A stretch of DNA of 64,000 nt from Sipunculus nudus (taxonomy: Eukaryota; Annelida; Sipuncula; Golfingiida; Sipunculidae). Of the stretch, positions 24,001-57,000 are shown piece after piece (positions within the stretch are counted from its first letter, which is position 1; each line of letters opens with the position of its first letter). Both the position numbers and the translations under genes were made by a program. Where the stretch lies: contig CM049320.1 in assembly GCA_026874595.1 (NCBI GenBank), positions 22,269,714-22,333,713 of the forward strand, given 5' to 3'. The notes beneath the pieces were generated by a model, which worked only from the letters and a program-made list of their open reading frames with translations, ran no database searches and had not been told where the DNA came from.

Positions 24001-26507
24001 GGATGTTAGGCATTAAATGTATGAGGAAAAATATATAGGTTCCAGATGGGAGAGGCAGGAGACTTTTAACATTTTTTTTTCTCAGAGGTAGTCATAATTT
24101 TTTGTGCTGTTTGAAGAGATTGAATGTGTCAGTGCTGGTGGTGTAGCCAAGGCTCGGCATACTATATACGATATACTAAACCCCCTGTTTTTCTGGAAAA
24201 TAATAAAATTTCAGGTGTTGATCTTGAGGTTAATGTATAACATGATGCCAAACACTCGACAGAAAAAAAAAAAACTTTTCCAGTGCAACCAACATGTGCA
24301 CCTTATATGATAATATATAGGGCTTAGAAATACGTCCCTCTAACCTTAAGGGCACCACCCGAGCCCAATCCAATATGTGGCGGGGTAGATTTTAAGCGAA
24401 AAATAAGCTCGACTCTCTGGCTTGCTTGAAATTCGGCGACTCTATGGCGATCCTAAAATTCGCCGGAATCCGTTGTATATGTGACGCCGGCTTAATAAAT
24501 TTTTTTTGTTTCTCCAGGCTATTGATAGCTACGCGAGCCTAATGTGTCAGTGCATGACAAATCTTTGATCTGGTTACATATATGGATTCATTGATATAGA
24601 TATTTTTTACTTGTTAATGTTGCATGCCTTTTCCTATATCAATATATATTATAGGATTGAGCATTTTCCTTCTCAGGTTGCAAAACCATATAGGTCATAC
24701 AAACGATGGAACTACCTGTTCAATGGATGCGCAGTGTAATACAAACTGTAAACTACAAGTCCGCTGTAGAGGTAAGTGCTGGCCTGTGTTTTTGTCTATG
24801 TTATTTCTACCTAACTATACTTTTTAATTATGATACTGCGTAACATTTGGAAAGACAGGCGATACGAGGAACATGACACAGAAAACTATTTATAATAAAG
24901 ACGTATTTTTTTTACTGTATGAGGCTGAACACGTGTTTACATGCCATAAAATCTATTGCCAAGCTTTGGCCGATAATCCATACGGTGATAATATTGAACA
25001 AATGACGTTTCTTGTGAGCAGTTTTATTATATAGTCATACATTCTGTATACCGTATAGCTTTATAACATGTCATTTTGCGTTTCATTGGTTCAATGTTTG
25101 CATTAAATTTATTTTCATAGGATATCATTTCATTTCATTGTTTCCATCTTCTGTTTGGAGCTCTTGAGCTACTAGATTAGCGCACCTTCAGTCAGACATC
25201 AACATGAAATTGCGGTTTAACACACAAACTAAATTACACCTCTGCAGTGATATGCCCTGATATTTTTTTAAATGTCACCAATATATTTTAACAGTTCTCT
25301 ACTGTGGAGATCCTAGTCCATTACGACATGCAACAAGAAATGGAAACAACTTTTATTACGGAGGAGAAGTAGAGTACCTATGCGAGAATGGGGCCTACAT
25401 TATGAGCGACAAAAGAGTACAAACTCGCCAGGTTCTGAGGTGTGACGAAAAAGGACACTGGAACGCCACGTTGAAGGCCTGCAGACGTAAGATGTTTTCT
25501 CGCAACCACATTAAATCCCCGCTTCTGATGTATGACCGGCCCCCAGTCCTGCCGCTACGGTGTCCTATGTAAAACAAGTCGGGGAAAAAACAGCCATTTA
25601 TCATGAGTGAACCTCGTTACGCGACCACTTTTATATGCACCAGAGTTGATCTTTTTAACGATGCTGTACTATTAATTGACAGTAAAGGTAAAGACCCTCA
25701 ACACACCTCATTAAACCGCCAAAGGCATACAAGGGTCTCTATGTTTCTGGAATATAAACAAACATATTAGTTTCTAAGAAGGTAACAAAATTGGGATTGA
25801 AAACAGATCCCCATCATAAATGGCACCTACTCCTAGCACACATAATAGACACACGCTTCTTCAATCAACTTGTAGTTTAGCATTAAAGAAGGAATGTTGC
25901 ATTTGATTGTACTATATGCATATCCAGGGGTAAACATACAACAATGATAACATAAAAAAATAAATAAATACTTGCCAAAATAGTAATTATGATTGTATAT
26001 ATATATATATGAAAAGTAAACGTTAAAGGTACCATAGAATAGGTATAAAAACAATGACTGTATTGATCAGTTGACTGGAAATAAGTAAAAAGCATCACAG
26101 TGGATGCAAAAAATACTCCATCTGTATGGCACTTATTCATTATTACAAGTAAGTGCCACATAAGGCACTACAAGGTTAAATGTATGAATCAAGGTATCGC
26201 TATTCATTTGGATTTCGTTTATAGTTTTTTCTTGTTTTCTACAGCAGTCTGTTTCCCCGATGAAGCCATGTGCCTCCGTAATTGGATCCTGACTAGACGC
26301 GGTGTTGCCGTGATGGACGAAAATTCAGTAACCATGACTCTGCCGTTCCTGAGGTGTGCTGCCTCCTGCCGGCCGTCCGACGGATGTATCAGTTTCACCT
26401 ACAACAAAATCAACTTCACCTGTTGGCTGAATCAGGAAACAATGTATCCTGGTGGTCAGTATGTACAGGACCCATCGGCTGATTATTACGAGTTTCACTG
26501 GCCTTAA
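17995..26507 (+). CDS. Gene A2: secreted protein with two V-like modules, sushi and PAN domain (314 aa)
   Basis: Six exons join in phases 1, 0, 2, 1, 1: 17995-18049, 19257-19465, 20298-20428, 24677-24771, 25295-25486, 26245-26507. Residues 1-~23 form a signal peptide. Residues 45-93 (CPNGYVAEKCEC, CDG, DTCVAK, VKAKVTC) and 118-162 (CPVGTVLRAC, DGTTC, C..C, VRC) look like two copies of one cysteine-rich module. From memory this resembles the V-domain modules of the PCSK9 C-terminus, a weak call. Residues 167-226 are a sushi/CCP domain (C167, C193, C213, W219, C226). Residues 229-314 are PAN/apple-like (C265, C269, C275, C287; FTY before the last). There are 22 cysteines after the leader and N-glycosylation sites at N25, N220 and N284. 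A secreted adhesive or recognition protein is likely; the ligand is unknown. It is the only intact A copy in the window. Confidence 0.85.
18200..19195. mobile_element. About 1-kb insertion in A2 intron 1, unclassified
   Basis: The A1 intron 1 is only 191 bp and aligns with the two ends of the 1.2-kb A2 intron. The extra segment starts near GTGCTATCTGATTTAA and stops near TTTTTTTTAAAATGATGGG. I found neither clear terminal repeats nor coding sequence, so the extra DNA could be an insertion in A2 or a deletion in A1. Confidence 0.45.
19257..19465 (+). CDS. A2 exon 2: first cysteine-rich V-like module
   Basis: Encodes residues 20-88, with C45, C54, C56, C62 and C76, and ends with GVK in phase 0 at a GTACAG donor. 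The acceptor is a tandem TTTCAGCAG. The second AG is chosen because it matches the single acceptor of A1; use of the first AG would add one alanine. Confidence 0.85.
19840..19935 (+). mobile_element. tRNA-like SINE head in A2 intron 2
   Basis: AGCGAAGCGGTTGGTACGC, then GGGTTCGAATCCCGG (box B-like) and GATCGGCCCA. The tRNA acceptor stem does not pair, so it is not a working tRNA. Confidence 0.5.
20100..20165 (+). mobile_element. Second, box B-deleted copy of the same SINE head
   Basis: CTTGCTTTTCTAGGGAAGCC..GTTGGTACGCCGGACTTG is repeated about 245 bp after the first copy. It joins GTGCGCCACC directly to GGATCGGCCCAA, so the box B portion is missing. Confidence 0.5.
20298..20428 (+). CDS. A2 exon 3
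   Basis: Acceptor TTTCAG, donor GTAAGT, phase 0 to phase 2. Encodes residues 89-131, ending module 1 (AKVTC) and opening module 2 (SCPVGTVLRACMKHS). Highly similar to A1 exon 3. Confidence 0.85.
21105..21250 (+). mobile_element. SINE fragment, sister of the copy at 9524
   Basis: TGGTCTAGGGGTAATGC, GGTCAGGAGCTCGAA and GGTACCGACCCAGAGTGAGC align with the A1 intron 3 copy and with the bodies of the full SINEs at 47437 and 58831. Confidence 0.65.
21999..22007 (-). promoter_or_regulatory. TATA-type promoter 1 in the composite element
   Basis: CGAGTATATATA on the minus strand, preceded by GACGTC and GCCCGCC boxes. It is one of three copies about 795 bp apart. Confidence 0.4.
22792..22799 (-). promoter_or_regulatory. 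TATA-type promoter 2 in the composite element
   Basis: CCTCGAGTATATATAGG on the minus strand with an upstream GACGTC. It has the same arrangement as the copies at 21999 and 23588. Confidence 0.4.
23270..23497 (-). CDS. Small basic-acidic open frame downstream of a TATA box, unknown
   Basis: Begins MPPKKTKEAKKPISKKK, followed by an acidic stretch, then runs into GC-rich repeat sequence. The TATATAAA at 23588-23595 lies about 90 bp upstream of its ATG, so this could be a first exon carried by the element. The matching units at 21290 and 22105 do not keep this frame, which argues against a maintained gene. The composition recalls chromatin-protein tails, but no family is recognised. Confidence 0.25.
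   Translation of the reverse strand: MPPKKTKEAKKPISKKKVELEPESASSEYEVEAELTGGTRPEAEVAARWRPDNGTDRVRGSPCGGRAALSTPIRI
23588..23595 (-). promoter_or_regulatory. TATA-type promoter 3 in the composite element
   Basis: TCGAGTATATAAATTAC on the minus strand with GGTCCGACGTCCGCGCC upstream. It is the best of the three copies and is followed by the 23497 ATG. Confidence 0.45.
23910..24345. mobile_element. 436-bp MITE nested in the composite, TTAA target
   Basis: TTAA flanks at 23906-23909 and 24346-24349. The terminal inverted repeat is GGTTAGAGGSACSTATTTC over 19 bp with two mismatches. It is non-coding. Confidence 0.75.
24677..24771 (+). CDS. A2 exon 4
   Basis: Acceptor TTCTCAG, donor GTAAGT, phase 2 to phase 1. 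Encodes residues 133-163 with C146, C152, C156 and C162, completing the second V-like module. Confidence 0.85.
25295..25486 (+). CDS. A2 exon 5: sushi/CCP domain
   Basis: Acceptor TAACAG, donor GTAAGA, phase 1 at both ends. The exon is exactly one sushi module: YCGDPSP, YYGGEVEYLC, LRCDEKGHWNATLKAC. Symmetrical phase 1-1 exons are the usual form in which this module is shuffled in animals. Confidence 0.9.
26245..26507 (+). CDS. A2 exon 6: PAN/apple-like domain and stop
   Basis: Acceptor TTCTACAG. Encodes residues 229-314 and ends DYYEFHWP then TAA. FLRCAASC, GCISFTY and FTCWL fit the PAN/apple cysteine spacing. In-frame intron sequence upstream makes the raw open frame look longer than the exon. 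Confidence 0.9.
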
Positions 26508-26950
26508 AAACGCAAGTGCCAGATCTGATACCAGAGTGTAACCTGTCTGAATGACTTCCTGTGTAATAAGACCACCCTTGAGTGAAAAGAGACCGAAAGA
26601 CCAAAAGGGAATTAAGATCACTTCGAATTTTGCAAAGTCCAAAGATTGGTCTTATTACACAGATCCCACCGTATATATATTTCACTTCATGTTATATTAA
26701 TCTGGACACTGGATGTTGTGACAGTGGACATATTTAACCAGGATCTTGAGTGAGACCGGCAGAGTAATTATGGCCAGGATTACTTTTTATTTATGAACTT
26801 GACTTGTTATTTAGCTGCAGTTTAGTGTTGTCGCTCTCAAGTGTGGGTTGACAATAAAATATTATATGCACCACATTTGCCTGGACTGCCAGGTATGCGG
26901 ACTTACCATCTCCAATTCATCTATTTAAACGTTCAGGTTGTGTGTTCGTG
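26508..26950 (+). repeat. A2 3' UTR and short duplicated flank
   Basis: Matches the other gene A flanks from TTGGTCTTATTACAC through GTTATTTAGCTGCAG to CATCTATTTAAACGTT. Homology stops near 26945, so this copy lacks the GA-microsatellite part found after A1. Confidence 0.75.
26853..26858 (+). promoter_or_regulatory. Polyadenylation signal of A2
   Basis: AATAAA in TTGACAATAAAATATTAT about 350 bp after the stop, conserved in the A1 and inverted flanks. Confidence 0.65.
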
Positions 26951-28689
26951 GTTTTCAAAGCCTCAAAATTGGTCGTATACGATTTCAAACTGGTTGCGGC
27001 TGAAAAGGGGGACGGACCCTCTGGACTCCCCCTTTGGTCCGCTTCTGCTACTTATAAGGGTTTCATATTCCGATTCTTTCTTCAGGAACAGTTTTCTTGC
27101 CTAAAAACGTATATTTAATTTGTCTTTCACGTCTTCCTCACATCAGCCTATTCTCTAACCCTCCAACAATAGTAACCAGTCAAAGGTCATCGGAAACCTG
27201 AGTGCCTCCACGCCCCTTTCCGATTTGCAAATGTTAAAATCACTGACCAAGTCTTTAAGGTCAACATACCAATGTCTTAATTTTTTGCAACAAGCACAGT
27301 GCCACCAAAGAGATGTTAAAAAATGTGTACATAACTTAATGAGACAGAAACCCACTGAAATTATATCTTTTCTTTTAATATGTTATTTTAAAAAAAAATG
27401 ACCCAATATTCCTCCTCTTAATACATCTCCCGAACTCCGGTATTAAGCCCGGTATACCGGGTCTATCAACAAGTCAATTATATTTCGGAGGTAATCAGAA
27501 TCAACATAATACATTTTTTTCTTATATACCATTATGACAGGAGAGGAATCCCTTTGTCCCCATGTAGAAGTCGCCCATTAGTATGCATTAGTTCTTCCAC
27601 TCGCTAGGTGGAAGACACAGACAATCTTTATACATGACAAGTGTACACTTGAACAAATGGCTGATAAGGTGATTATGGTGGGGGTTTGAGCTTCAACTGC
27701 AGAATCTAAGTTTGTTAATAGAATTCCTGTCAGTTTTAAGATATAAAGACGTACTGGTAATACATTTTCACGTCTAAAGTCCCCGGAGAATGCGGATCAT
27801 AAATGAAAATATGTGTATCGCACCTATTGTAAAATGGCTCTAATATTCCAAACTGTTGAGACCATTGTTATCATACAAAGATACTTATTAATACATAGAT
27901 AACAGCATACCTATAAACCCATAAAAATTATATCAAACGGGGGTGTGGAACAGTTCTCGATTGCAAGTGTTGACCCTACTGAAAAACACTCGCAATGAAA
28001 ACGGAGTCATTTGGTCTTTGTTTAGCGTATGAATTAAAAACGACTAATTCCTTTACACTTCCTTCAGAGGTGTCACAAAGGATGGGGGGGGGGGGGGGGG
28101 GGTATCAATGGGATTTATAGTGGACAGCACGAGAACGCGTATTATACGAAACTGCCGAGCATGTTTTCTGGCTATGGTCTAAACTGGACAGTGAGTCCCC
28201 GGGGCGTCTCCTGGAAAAGCGTGTCTGGCATGGAGAACATTAAAGCACAAAGGATATAGGGGCAACTATGGGGATAATATTAGAATCATTAATTGTGCAG
28301 CCTACATCGCCTCTTGTGTCGTAATACCAAACACCGGAGACACAACCTCAATGAACTCAGCAAAGCATTTGATCTCCTCATCTGGTAAACCCGACTGACT
28401 CCTCACATGGTTACCTGAAGAAAGAAAACCAGCGCATCAAGGGTTGCATAAGTTCTGTGAGCCTTCATTCACAGCAAAAAATAAGGTCTGGTGCCGCTGA
28501 CCTCGTTGAATTTATATATATATAATATAGTGTCTCTTCCGGTAACATGCTCGAGTAGTGGGGACGTGTATTGACACCGCTCTGTCTTTGCAACTTAAAC
28601 AGAGCTTTTCTCGCATTAAGCAGTAGAAATGATAAAAGGGACCAGAACAAAGAGCAAGGACAGTAATACAATTGTAGCAGAAAAGGGAA
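26951..28689. other. Spacer between A2 and the LINE remnant
   Basis: No gene recognised. It holds GACGGACCCTCTGGACTCCCC near 27012 (similar to 8008) and a poly-G run at 28084-28102. Confidence 0.4.
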
Positions 28690-29600
28690 ATATGGGCAGA
28701 TTTTTATAAAAACAGACCGATAAAGGAAACACAGGAGACGAAGATTCAGGGACAGTTCAAAGCATTGGGGAGGGTCATTCAGTACACGGGGGGAGCAGTT
28801 ATTTACGTGTCAATTAGAAAATGTAATGAAGGACTTGAAAAACTTAGTGTGAGACTCGCAGTAGAACAGTGAGAAGCAGTTTAAACACATACACGCAGAT
28901 TTACTGGAAAGTTTGAAAATATTAAAAGAAGAAAATAAGGAAATAAAAAAAAGAAACAGATATTCAGACCAGTACACAAGTAATTGGTGATGATATGGAC
29001 AAATTACAAAAAAAAATCAAAGACAATTATTACAAAAGCATAAAAAAGTTAAAAGCAGCGGTGCAGAAACTAAACGAAGACAGTATTGCAAAGGAGCAAA
29101 AAAAAAAAAAAAAAAAAAAAAAAACTGGAACGCTTGAATGATGAACTTAATAAGCAAGAGAGGCGCAGTAGAGAATGGAATGCCAGGACCTTGTGGTGAA
29201 AATTGCAGGGAGATCGCCATTAAAATTATTCGTGAAAATAAATTATTGGGTGGAGAAAACGAAACAACCGTCACAAACATAAGAGACAGAATCAGAATTA
29301 GAACTGGCAAAAAGGACGTGACTTGAGGAACATTATTGTAAGATTGCATAGCAAGACAGACACAGCTGAAGTCATAAGATACAGTAAAAACTAAAATCAT
29401 GCAGAATGTTTGCGTGGTCTAGGATCTTACAACACAGGACTTTACACTCAAAGAAAGGCAAAAGGCCAAATGAAATCTGAATATGAAAAGGGGAACAAAG
29501 TCCGATTTTGGAGACGGGAGGTTTTTGTCAATGGTCAGCCAGATAAAATAACAGACCCCGGGAATCCTTGAGATTACCCTCGTGGAACTAAAAGCAAGTG
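28690..29600 (+). mobile_element. Decayed LINE ORF1-like remnant
   Basis: Scattered over two or more frames are a coiled-coil-like piece (LERLNDELNKQERRS), an ORF1 RRM-like piece (NIIVRLHSKTDTAEVI) and a C-terminal-like piece (GNKVRFWRREVFVNGQ). Their order fits L1-type ORF1. A poly-A run at 29099-29124 interrupts it. Frameshifts and stops show it is dead. The call rests on pattern memory only. Confidence 0.4.
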
Positions 29601-29894
29601 AGTTGTTCATTGGACTAAAATTTTAGTTCGCCCGTAGAGTATCGCCTATGAAGAAAACTTACAGTCGTGGTTATTTCGCACCCCTCACACCCGTTCAGTC
29701 TTATACCGCGTGGTGGCGCTCCCGGCTGATGATATTTATTCAAATGAGGGAATTCCCAGTGCAGTCCGGGAATACCCTGTTCTGCCCGTATCCGCGTGGT
29801 TCAGCAGTACAATGTTTTCACTGTAAAAAAGTTAAGAGTACAAGGCATGGAAAAATTGTAAATTTACGTGGTTTTTAGTTTGATTTTTAGCCCC

Positions 29895-29959
29895 CAATGG
29901 ATGTAGATGTTGCAACAATGCTGCACATGATCGTTGTCGCGTTGTGAAAAAAAAACGAG

Positions 29960-30016
<57 letters not shown>

Positions 30017-30133
30017 ACATAATATGACCCTAGAAGAAGGACATGGTACAGTCAAATCAATAAACTAATGAAGTTCATCAATATAGGCAACAATGCTGCA
30101 AACGATTATTACCGTGTTGTGAAAAAAATTGCT

Positions 30134-30170
<37 letters not shown>
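29895..30170. repeat. Local duplication with different microsatellites, (TA)n and (CA)n
   Basis: GCAACAATGCTGCA followed by CGTTGTGAAAAAA occurs at 29911 and 30088. The first copy continues TTATATATA into (TA)n (29962-30013), the second TTATACACAC into (CA)n (30136-30168). Confidence 0.7.
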
Positions 30171-30174
<4 letters not shown>

Positions 30175-30304
30175 GTGTATAACTGATAAGGCTAAGAATT
30201 GTTTAACATTAAGAGCAGCATTCTGGAATTTTTATACATGCCTGAGCCCGTTACACCTGATTTAAACGCTTCCAACGCATCATTGTTGATAAAAAGTATG
30301 ATTA

Positions 30305-30768
30305 ATAATTAGGGGTATAATTAAGAACGAGTAAATGCATGCTTGGTATCTTTTATTCCAGCACCCCTGTGTACCAGTTTTTTCGCGATTATTTTTTGTG
30401 AGTCTAAGAACGCCTAAACTATTTTTTCCTTAGGGGCAGGAAGAGGAAAATGCGTAATTAACAATTATGGGAACAATAGCCTGCCTTATGTCATTTTCCT
30501 GAAAAAAATTAAAACCATTTTATGAGTAACTAGCCTATTCTGTAGCGACATCTTGGCACTGATCTGTGAAGTGGGCATATCAGGGAATAATGAAGACGTC
30601 ACAACAGACGTGAGGTACTATGGGAGCACCAACTTTTATTGAACCAATGATGAAGAGCTGTCGACCTCTGTTCACCGCGTGCGCGCGTATCACTTCAACG
30701 TAGTGTAACGGAATATAAATTATTAGGGGAACATTTAAAAACGAGTAAATGCATGCTTGGTATCTTTT
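30305..30768. repeat. Pair of ~50-bp direct repeats about 405 bp apart
   Basis: ACGAGTAAATGCATGCTTGG and the following TATCTTTTA occur at about 30328 and 30732, each preceded by a TTAGGGG-containing context. No coding sequence lies between. Confidence 0.6.
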
Positions 30769-32580
30769 ATATAACTAAGTAATTTCAACGTGATTAAGGT
30801 TTTTCATTTTCAAATTAAATATTCAGAATACAATTGTATAACTTTCAATTAAAAATGGTCAACATAAACAGCATAACATAGCAGTAAAGAAATAAAAATC
30901 TGAAATAATTAAACACTTTTCTCATGGAGAGGGGATTTAATTATACCTTAATTCATATATAATTTGTTCTGGACCCACTATAAAAGGGTTAAGCATGAAA
31001 TTATCATTTTACCAGGTTTTTTAAATTTTTTCACTTATTGATTTTAGTTTAATACCTGTATCATTAAACTTATTTATTCGGTCAACTTATACTTAATAAA
31101 CACACAATATATATACATTTGTATCCTTGTGGAAAACACATCTGTTTAAAAAAGCCTACCAAATATTCTAACAACGAATATAATAATACATAATTTAATA
31201 ATGAATGTTTATTAAAACAACATATGATTATTAACACCCAAGACTTGCTTTTACGTACTTAAATGGCACAGATAGTGATGTCTGCTGCTTTCTATCCCCT
31301 ATGCATCTGTTTTTTCTGCTTTTATTTGGTTTTTACATAATATGATCTTCTTAGCTCTTCTAAGCTATTATCTTATAGTGTCTTCATAAAATGATTGTAT
31401 TTACACTATGCAGCGCAACTGAGTTTTATTCACATTTTCATATTTTATTATGGGGTTTTATAAATTCAATAAACTGTTTAACTGTTTATTAATGAAAATT
31501 TAGATCAAACAGCGAACATCCTTCCCTTCGGGGTAATCATAAATCATTTTCAGGTTACCGACGGGGAACATTGAAATAGGGTATGTCGAAAATGTTAAAG
31601 CTTCAGACGTTATGGTCACTAGATTTAATTCAATTCAACAGTTGCATTAAATTCACCTCAGACCCATTAACATGCTGCGGTATTACTTGTATTTTGTACA
31701 TGTATATATTTCATTTTCATTCATTGTAATGTGATATTCTGATACATGTATGTTTGAAAATAAGGGTTGACAAAATGCCTTATGGTAAGGCAATATCGCT
31801 GAGAGAATGCCATATATCTAAAATTAATCCAAAAATTGTCTTAAAATCACCATTAAAGGATACATTTTTTACATGGTACATTGTTCATTCTGATGATTTA
31901 CATATATTTGATATTTTTATTAATTAACATTTGATATTTTAACATTTACAAACTCTTAAATATATTTAACGGTACGCCATTTTAAACACCTTTTAACAGT
32001 GAGCTGCATTGTCGCTGGCTAAGGTGAAACTAGATCACAATATCTCAAACGTGTTTTTTACAGTGACGACTTTATTTCACAGTGATCTACATCGTGTTGT
32101 ACAATGATAATTGTCAAGAAGCTACCTGGATATTAAGTATAAAGTATCCAAGTATAAAATATCCAAGATAATCGGTTACGATTTGTTCTTGTTTAATGGA
32201 GGACTGGACGGACGGTCGGCAGAAAAACGGACAGAGTGTGATAGCTTTAGGTCACCATAGGTCGTCTGAGCTAAAAACCGAACTTGTTTTTGTGCGCATA
32301 AATAATAACATTCAATAAAGATTGAAACAAGATGCATCAAAATGCAAAATGCAAAAGAATAAGAACTTCTACCGCAGAACGTCCCTAAAATGGTGCGGAT
32401 AGTCAGGCCTGCAGAATTGCATAGTGTAATGCGGAGATGGGTGTGTCTAATAATTATAGGGAAAACGCATGCATGCACAAAAACGGATAGCTCATGACCT
32501 GGTGTTTGAGCCTTAAGCTGTGGAAAACCAATTGCGCGTCAACGCAAAGTTAACAGCACTGGTTAATAATTGGATCGGCA
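30769..32580. other. AT-rich spacer upstream of C1
   Basis: No gene seen. 31515-31640 shares about 120 bp in inverted orientation with 38240-38370 (TTTTCAGGTTA.CGACGGGGAAC, AATTCAATT). 32203-32278 is a minus-strand piece of the hairpin-tipped repeat (GTCTGAGCTAAAAA). Confidence 0.5.
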
Positions 32581-32599
32581 ATTAGAGCTGGGCGGGGTA

Positions 32600-32892
32600 C
32601 CAAAGGTGCAGTGTTGAAGAAAGCATATACAAGCTATTACTTTTGTTCCCCAAACATTGGTCGGCCTGTTCTAGAACAGCAAGTATTATAACATTTCAAA
32701 AGTGATACCCGATATGTAATGACGGTATTCTCCCTGTATGCCGCGTGTAATTTACCGTTAATTAGAACACTGTTCGGGTCAGTTGTGTGTGCATGGGTTT
32801 CATGTATATTAGACACGCCCAGCTCTGCATAAGACTATAACTTTCAGCAAGCCTGTTTGAACCATACATTTTGGGGAAGGTCTGCGGTAGAC
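32600..32892 (+). promoter_or_regulatory. Probable promoter region of C1
   Basis: Sequence before the C1 ATG. ACTATAAC at 32834-32841 is a weak TATA-like motif about 55 bp upstream of the start. There is no paralogue in the window to test conservation. Confidence 0.25.
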
Positions 32893-55667
<22,775 letters not shown>

Positions 55668-55698
55668 TGGCATAATATGACGATGACAAAAAAAAACG

Positions 55699-55704
55699 AA
55701 TAAA
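55699..55704 (+). promoter_or_regulatory. First AATAAA after C1 stop
   Basis: Lies 32 bp after the stop codon. It is a possible early polyadenylation signal; the conserved signal at 56074 is better supported. Confidence 0.3.
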
Positions 55705-55869
55705 CGAATGTGGCTGTTCTGGACATTATTAAATGGCAACCACGGCATATTTGAAAAATATGGACAAGATTCCGTCATGTGCATATATCATAATCAAAAG
55801 TTTTTGAAAGAAACCAAAGGACGCATGGAATTATTCATTTGTTTTTCTTTTTAAGTGCATGACACATTT

Positions 55870-56590
55870 GCACCGTTTATGTATGGTATATTTGTGAAAT
55901 TTATATGTTTATCTTGTTCATGAGTCTACATATTTATGCTGATACTACGTGTATTGGTAAGGTGATGTCACACGGTTGCTGATCTATCATTGTTGTGCGT
56001 ATAATATTACTTATTGTTTAGGAGAACCTTCGCTTAGCCTGTAAACATGTTTTATATTTTGATATCTTGTCGAAATAAATACGTTTAAAAATAACGCTTA
56101 CTTCAGTATACTAACATTCCAGGTCTACAAAGAAATCAACTTGAGCGCAACTTAAATGACGTCACGTGGCTCAAGGCTTCTTCAAGTAGTGATGTTAGGT
56201 TTAAGCCCTAAAGTAATCGGTATTCTTGGCCTTTAAAAGGAACTTCTAAATTAGTACTAAGAATGAGGGCAGCAGAGCGCACACCCCCGCCAAGATTAAA
56301 CAATGCTACCAAATCCCCCTGTATCTGAACCCGCACTAAAGGTTAACGATGTCTCCCCTGACCCACGTCACATCCAGCTACGTACAAAATTGAAAGGTTC
56401 ATGAAAATGTGTCCTTTGCTTATTGCGTAATTCTGCCTATAGGCAAACCAACAAACATTACAATAAACCTTAGGAGACACACCTTTATATTTCTAAATCA
56501 GTGTTCACAATACACCCGTGTTCACTGGATACGGTACAGTAAAATTGGCTCTAAGTCCACGTTGTCCACACTTTATTCATTCGCGTTTGT
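55870..56590 (+). repeat. C1 3' flank, duplicated at the window start
   Basis: Direct counterpart of 1-905. Shared segments include TGATGTCAC.CGGT, AACCTTCGCT, GGCTTCTTCAAGTA and CAAACCAACAAACATTACAA. Confidence 0.8.
56074..56079 (+). promoter_or_regulatory. Conserved polyadenylation signal of C1
   Basis: AATAAA in TTGTCGAAATAAATAC, identical to the context at 400-405 in the duplicated flank. Implies a 3' UTR of about 430 bases. Confidence 0.55.
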
Positions 56591-56738
56591 TACCACTGTT
56601 AATAAACAATAAACAATACATGCAACGGATGGTCAACCTGCATACCTCATGTTCTTCTAGTACTATTACTAATTAATCAGCTCTGGTCTTAATATAGTCT
56701 GCTTATAATTAGTGTTCCAAAACCCACTCTTGCCCTAG

Positions 56739-57000
<262 letters not shown>

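Larger units (their letters stand above)
21409..24491. mobile_element. 3.1-kb GC-rich TTAA-bounded composite transposon in A2 intron 3
   Basis: Flanked by TTAA at 21405-21408 and 24492-24495. The tips are GGGGCCGTCACATATCC on the left and GCCGGCGTCACATATAC (reverse complement) on the right. A1 intron 3 lacks it: GTATGTGTAAGGCC near 9830 looks like the unoccupied site. Inside, ~795-bp units repeat at about 21290-22105, 22105-22890 and 22970-23790, and the tip AGCCTGCGTCACATATCC recurs at 22975 and inverted at 23893-23907. GC content is far above the neighbouring DNA. No transposase is visible. Confidence 0.7.

Noticed and set aside
26100-26507. 135-codon frame as a complete small gene
   Set aside because: The part before 26245 is intron 5 of A2. 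The paralogue alignment and the TTCTACAG acceptor define only the exon.
29017-29400. 127-codon minus-strand frame with a poly-F run
   Set aside because: The poly-F run is the poly-A tract of the LINE remnant read in antisense.
30305-30768. Pair of direct repeats as a solo LTR retrotransposon
   Set aside because: The repeats are only ~50 bp, with no TG..CA ends, primer-binding site or polypurine tract.
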